Positions 5,741 through 7,602 of a stretch of 7,602 bases of DNA are shown piece after piece (within the stretch, counting starts at the first letter, position 1; every line of letters begins with the position of its first letter). Location: contig JASHYF010000198.1 of assembly GCA_030043235.1 (NCBI GenBank), positions 1 through 7,602 on the forward strand, in the 5' to 3' direction. The position numbers and the translations under genes were made by a program. The notes under the pieces are model-generated. The model searched no databases. It worked only from the letters and a program-made list of their open reading frames with translations, and was not told where the DNA came from. The DNA comes from Solirubrobacteraceae bacterium. GTDB lineage: Bacteria; Actinomycetota; Thermoleophilia; Solirubrobacterales; Solirubrobacteraceae.

Positions 5741-7602
5741 GCGCGATCGAGCCGGTCAAGCCGCGCGACCCGCGCGTTCCGGTCTCGCCGCAGCTGGCGC
5801 TGCGCGTGGCGATCGTCGGCGGCCTCGCGATGGTGATATTCGGCGTGATCTTCTTCCGCCTGTGGTACCTGCAGGTGCTCTCCAGCGAACAGTACGTCGC
5901 GCAGGCCAACGCCAACCGCGCGCGCGAACTGCCGATCGCGGCTGCGCGTGGCGACATCCTCAGCCGCGAAGGCAAGACGCTCGTCGGCTCGACCGTCACC
6001 AACGCCGTGGAGATCGCGCCGGAGGAACTGCCGGAAAGCATCTCCTCGCAGGTGGGCGAATACCAGGAAAGCCTCGACGCGGCCGAAGCCGCGCGCCGCC
6101 AGGCGGAGGCGCGCCTTTCGGGCTACGAGGCGGCGCTCGGCGGCGTGCGCCGCAAGAGCCCCGCGCAGCGCGCCGAGCTCGACCGCCTGCGCCGCGAAAC
6201 GGGGCCCCCACGTGTGCCCGTGCCGCCGCTGCCGCGCTCGGCTGTGAAGCTGAGGAGCCTGTTCGACCGGCTCGGCGCGGTGATCGGCGAGAGCCCGCGC
6301 ACGCTCGACGAACGCGTGGTGCATGGCATGGTCGCGGCGCCCTACGCGCAGATCACCGTCAAGACCGCCGCGGGATCCGGGGTGCTGACGTTCCTCGGCG
6401 AGCGCGCCGGGGAATTCCCCGGCGTGGTGCAGGAACCGGTCTTCATCCGCGAATACCCCTACGGCGAAATGGCCGGGCAGATCCTCGGCTACGTCGGGCA
6501 GGTGACCGAAGCGGAGCTGAAGAGCCCGGCATTCCGCGGCGTCAAGCAGGGCACGATCGTCGGTCAGGCGGGCCTGGAGGACTCCTACGACCACTACCTG
6601 CGCGGCAAGCCCGGCGAGGAGCGCATCGCGGTGAACGCCCTGGGCCAGCCGGTCCCCAACGAGAAGCTCGCACCGGTTGCCCCGCGCGCCGGCTACACGC
6701 TGCAGACGACGCTCGACCTGCCGCTGCAGCTCGCCAGCGAAAAGGCGCTGCTGGAAGGCATGGAACACGCGCGCGCCGGCGGCAAACCGGCGATCGCCGG
6801 GGCGTTCGTCGCGCTCGACCCGCTCGACGGGGAAGTGCTCGCGATGGGCTCCTCCCCGAGCTTCGACCCGGAAAAGTTCGCAAAACCCCTCACCGAAGCC
6901 GAATACGCGGAACTCACCGCCCCCAATGGCAACGTCCCGGGGAGGCTCACCGACCTGGCCGACGAAGGCGAATACCCCACCGGCTCGACGTTCAAGCCGA
7001 TCACCGCGATGGCCGCGCTGGAAGCCGGCGTGATCAACCCCGAAGAGGGACTCGGCGCGGGCCAGTGCATCGTCGTCGGCGCCGAGCAGTTCTGCAACGC
7101 CGGGCTCACGAACTACGGCGCGGCGGACCTGGTGGACGCGCTGACGGTCTCCTCCGACACGTACTTCTTCACCGTCGGCGAGCTGGCCCAGGAACACGGC
7201 GGGGAAGTCATCCAGAAGATGGCCCACGAGCTGGGCGTGGGCGAGCCGACCGGCATCGACCTGCCGGGCGAGTTCCCCGGCGTGGTGCCCAACGCCAAGT
7301 GGCTCGAAGAACAGAACCAGCTCGAATACAAATGCCAGCGCGAACACAACGGCCAGCCGTGCTACATCGTCGGCGAACCCGGCGCGCCGTGGACGGTCGG
7401 CTACAACATGGACCTGGCGGTCGGGCAGGGGGAGCTGCTCACCGACCCGCTGCAGATGGCCGTCGCGTACTCCACGCTCGCCAACGCCTACCGCAACGGC
7501 GGCGACGGCACCGTCGTGACGCCGCACCTGGGCAAACAGGTCGACGAAGCCAACGGCAGCCTCGTGCAGACGCTGCGCTTCCCGAGCCGCCACGTGCACC
7601 TC
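5737..7602 (+). CDS. mrdA: Penicillin-binding protein 2, elongasome transpeptidase (3' end outside window)
   Basis: PBP2 cross-links peptidoglycan during cell elongation, working with the RodA glycosyltransferase and MreC. 622 codons are visible and the frame is open to the window edge. Layout: a short cytoplasmic end, a membrane helix at about 22-44 (VAIVGGLAMVIFGVIFF), then the pedestal beginning AARGDILSREGKTLV (69-83). Next come a charged helical insert at about 109-160 and a Pro-rich link PPRVPVPPLPRS (157-168). The pedestal continues through FIREYPYGEMAGQILGYVG and GQAGLEDSYDHYLRGKPG. In the transpeptidase domain the nucleophile motif is S417-T-F-K420 within YPTGSTFKP. The second motif is S472-S-D474 (SSDTYFF), where many class B PBPs have SxN. 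The KTG motif lies beyond the end. Four cysteines, C444/C453 and C533/C542, lie outside the membrane and could form disulfides. ATG 5737 is chosen because it directly overlaps the preceding mini-ORF stop. Confidence 0.96.
   Translation, partial: MSAIEPVKPRDPRVPVSPQLALRVAIVGGLAMVIFGVIFFRLWYLQVLSSEQYVAQANANRARELPIAAARGDILSREGKTLVGSTVTNAVEIAPEELPESISSQVGEYQESLDAAEAARRQAEARLSGYEAALGGVRRKSPAQRAELDRLRRETGPPRVPVPPLPRSAVKLRSLFDRLGAVIGESPRTLDERVVHGMVAAPYAQITVKTAAGSGVLTFLGERAGEFPGVVQEPVFIREYPYGEMAGQILGYVGQVTEAELKSPAFRGVKQGTIVGQAGLEDSYDHYLRGKPGEERIAVNALGQPVPNEKLAPVAPRAGYTLQTTLDLPLQLASEKALLEGMEHARAGGKPAIAGAFVALDPLDGEVLAMGSSPSFDPEKFAKPLTEAEYAELTAPNGNVPGRLTDLADEGEYPTGSTFKPITAMAALEAGVINPEEGLGAGQCIVVGAEQFCNAGLTNYGAADLVDALTVSSDTYFFTVGELAQEHGGEVIQKMAHELGVGEPTGIDLPGEFPGVVPNAKWLEEQNQLEYKCQREHNGQPCYIVGEPGAPWTVGYNMDLAVGQGELLTDPLQMAVAYSTLANAYRNGGDGTVVTPHLGKQVDEANGSLVQTLRFPSRHVHL

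Noticed and set aside
5692..7599. 635-codon open frame on the minus strand opposite mrdA
   Set aside because: It mirrors the codon positions of a firmly identified PBP2 in GC-rich DNA, has no recognisable domain and is low-complexity. Long antisense frames are expected at this GC content.

Overview
This window reads as a housekeeping segment of a high-GC actinobacterial chromosome, most likely Actinomycetota class Thermoleophilia (Solirubrobacterales-like). That placement rests on the conserved two-helix/zinc-ribbon protein next to ndk, the gene order folC - ndk - maf - mreBCD - mrdA, and the PBP2 sequence style. It comes from recalled family features, not from a search. All convincing genes lie on the + strand.

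Layout: (1) 1-798, the 3' part of folC (folate ligase), carrying an in-frame 18-bp tandem-repeat insert and a low-complexity tail. (2) 795-911, a 38-residue single-helix membrane microprotein joined to folC by a GTGA overlap. (3) 925-1644, a membrane-anchored four-CxxC zinc-ribbon protein of unknown function. (4) 1706-2113, ndk. (5) 2114-2740, maf, which seems to start at a CTG codon directly after the ndk stop. (6) 2741-3080, a 340-bp gap with a sharp AT-rich palindrome overlapping a promoter-like sequence, then an untranslated leader. (7) 3081-7602, the rod-shape operon mreB - mreC - mreD - mrdA. The mreC/mreD junction is an ATGA overlap, and mreD and mrdA are bridged by a six-codon mini-ORF. 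mrdA (PBP2) is open to the window edge and is cut before its KTG motif.

Function: the right half encodes the elongasome. MreB filaments, the MreC/MreD membrane proteins and the PBP2 transpeptidase insert peptidoglycan along the cell wall; rodA would be expected just beyond the window. The left half encodes nucleotide and folate functions (FolC, Ndk, Maf house-cleaning pyrophosphatase) plus two uncharacterised membrane proteins.

I see no mobile element, CRISPR array, RNA gene or defence system. The points most worth a second look are the palindromic operator-like site before mreB, the CTG start of maf, the 18-bp-period in-frame repeats in both folC and maf, the coiled-coil insert and cysteine pairs in PBP2, the microprotein/zinc-ribbon pair, and a clear switch in glutamate codon choice between mreB and mreC.
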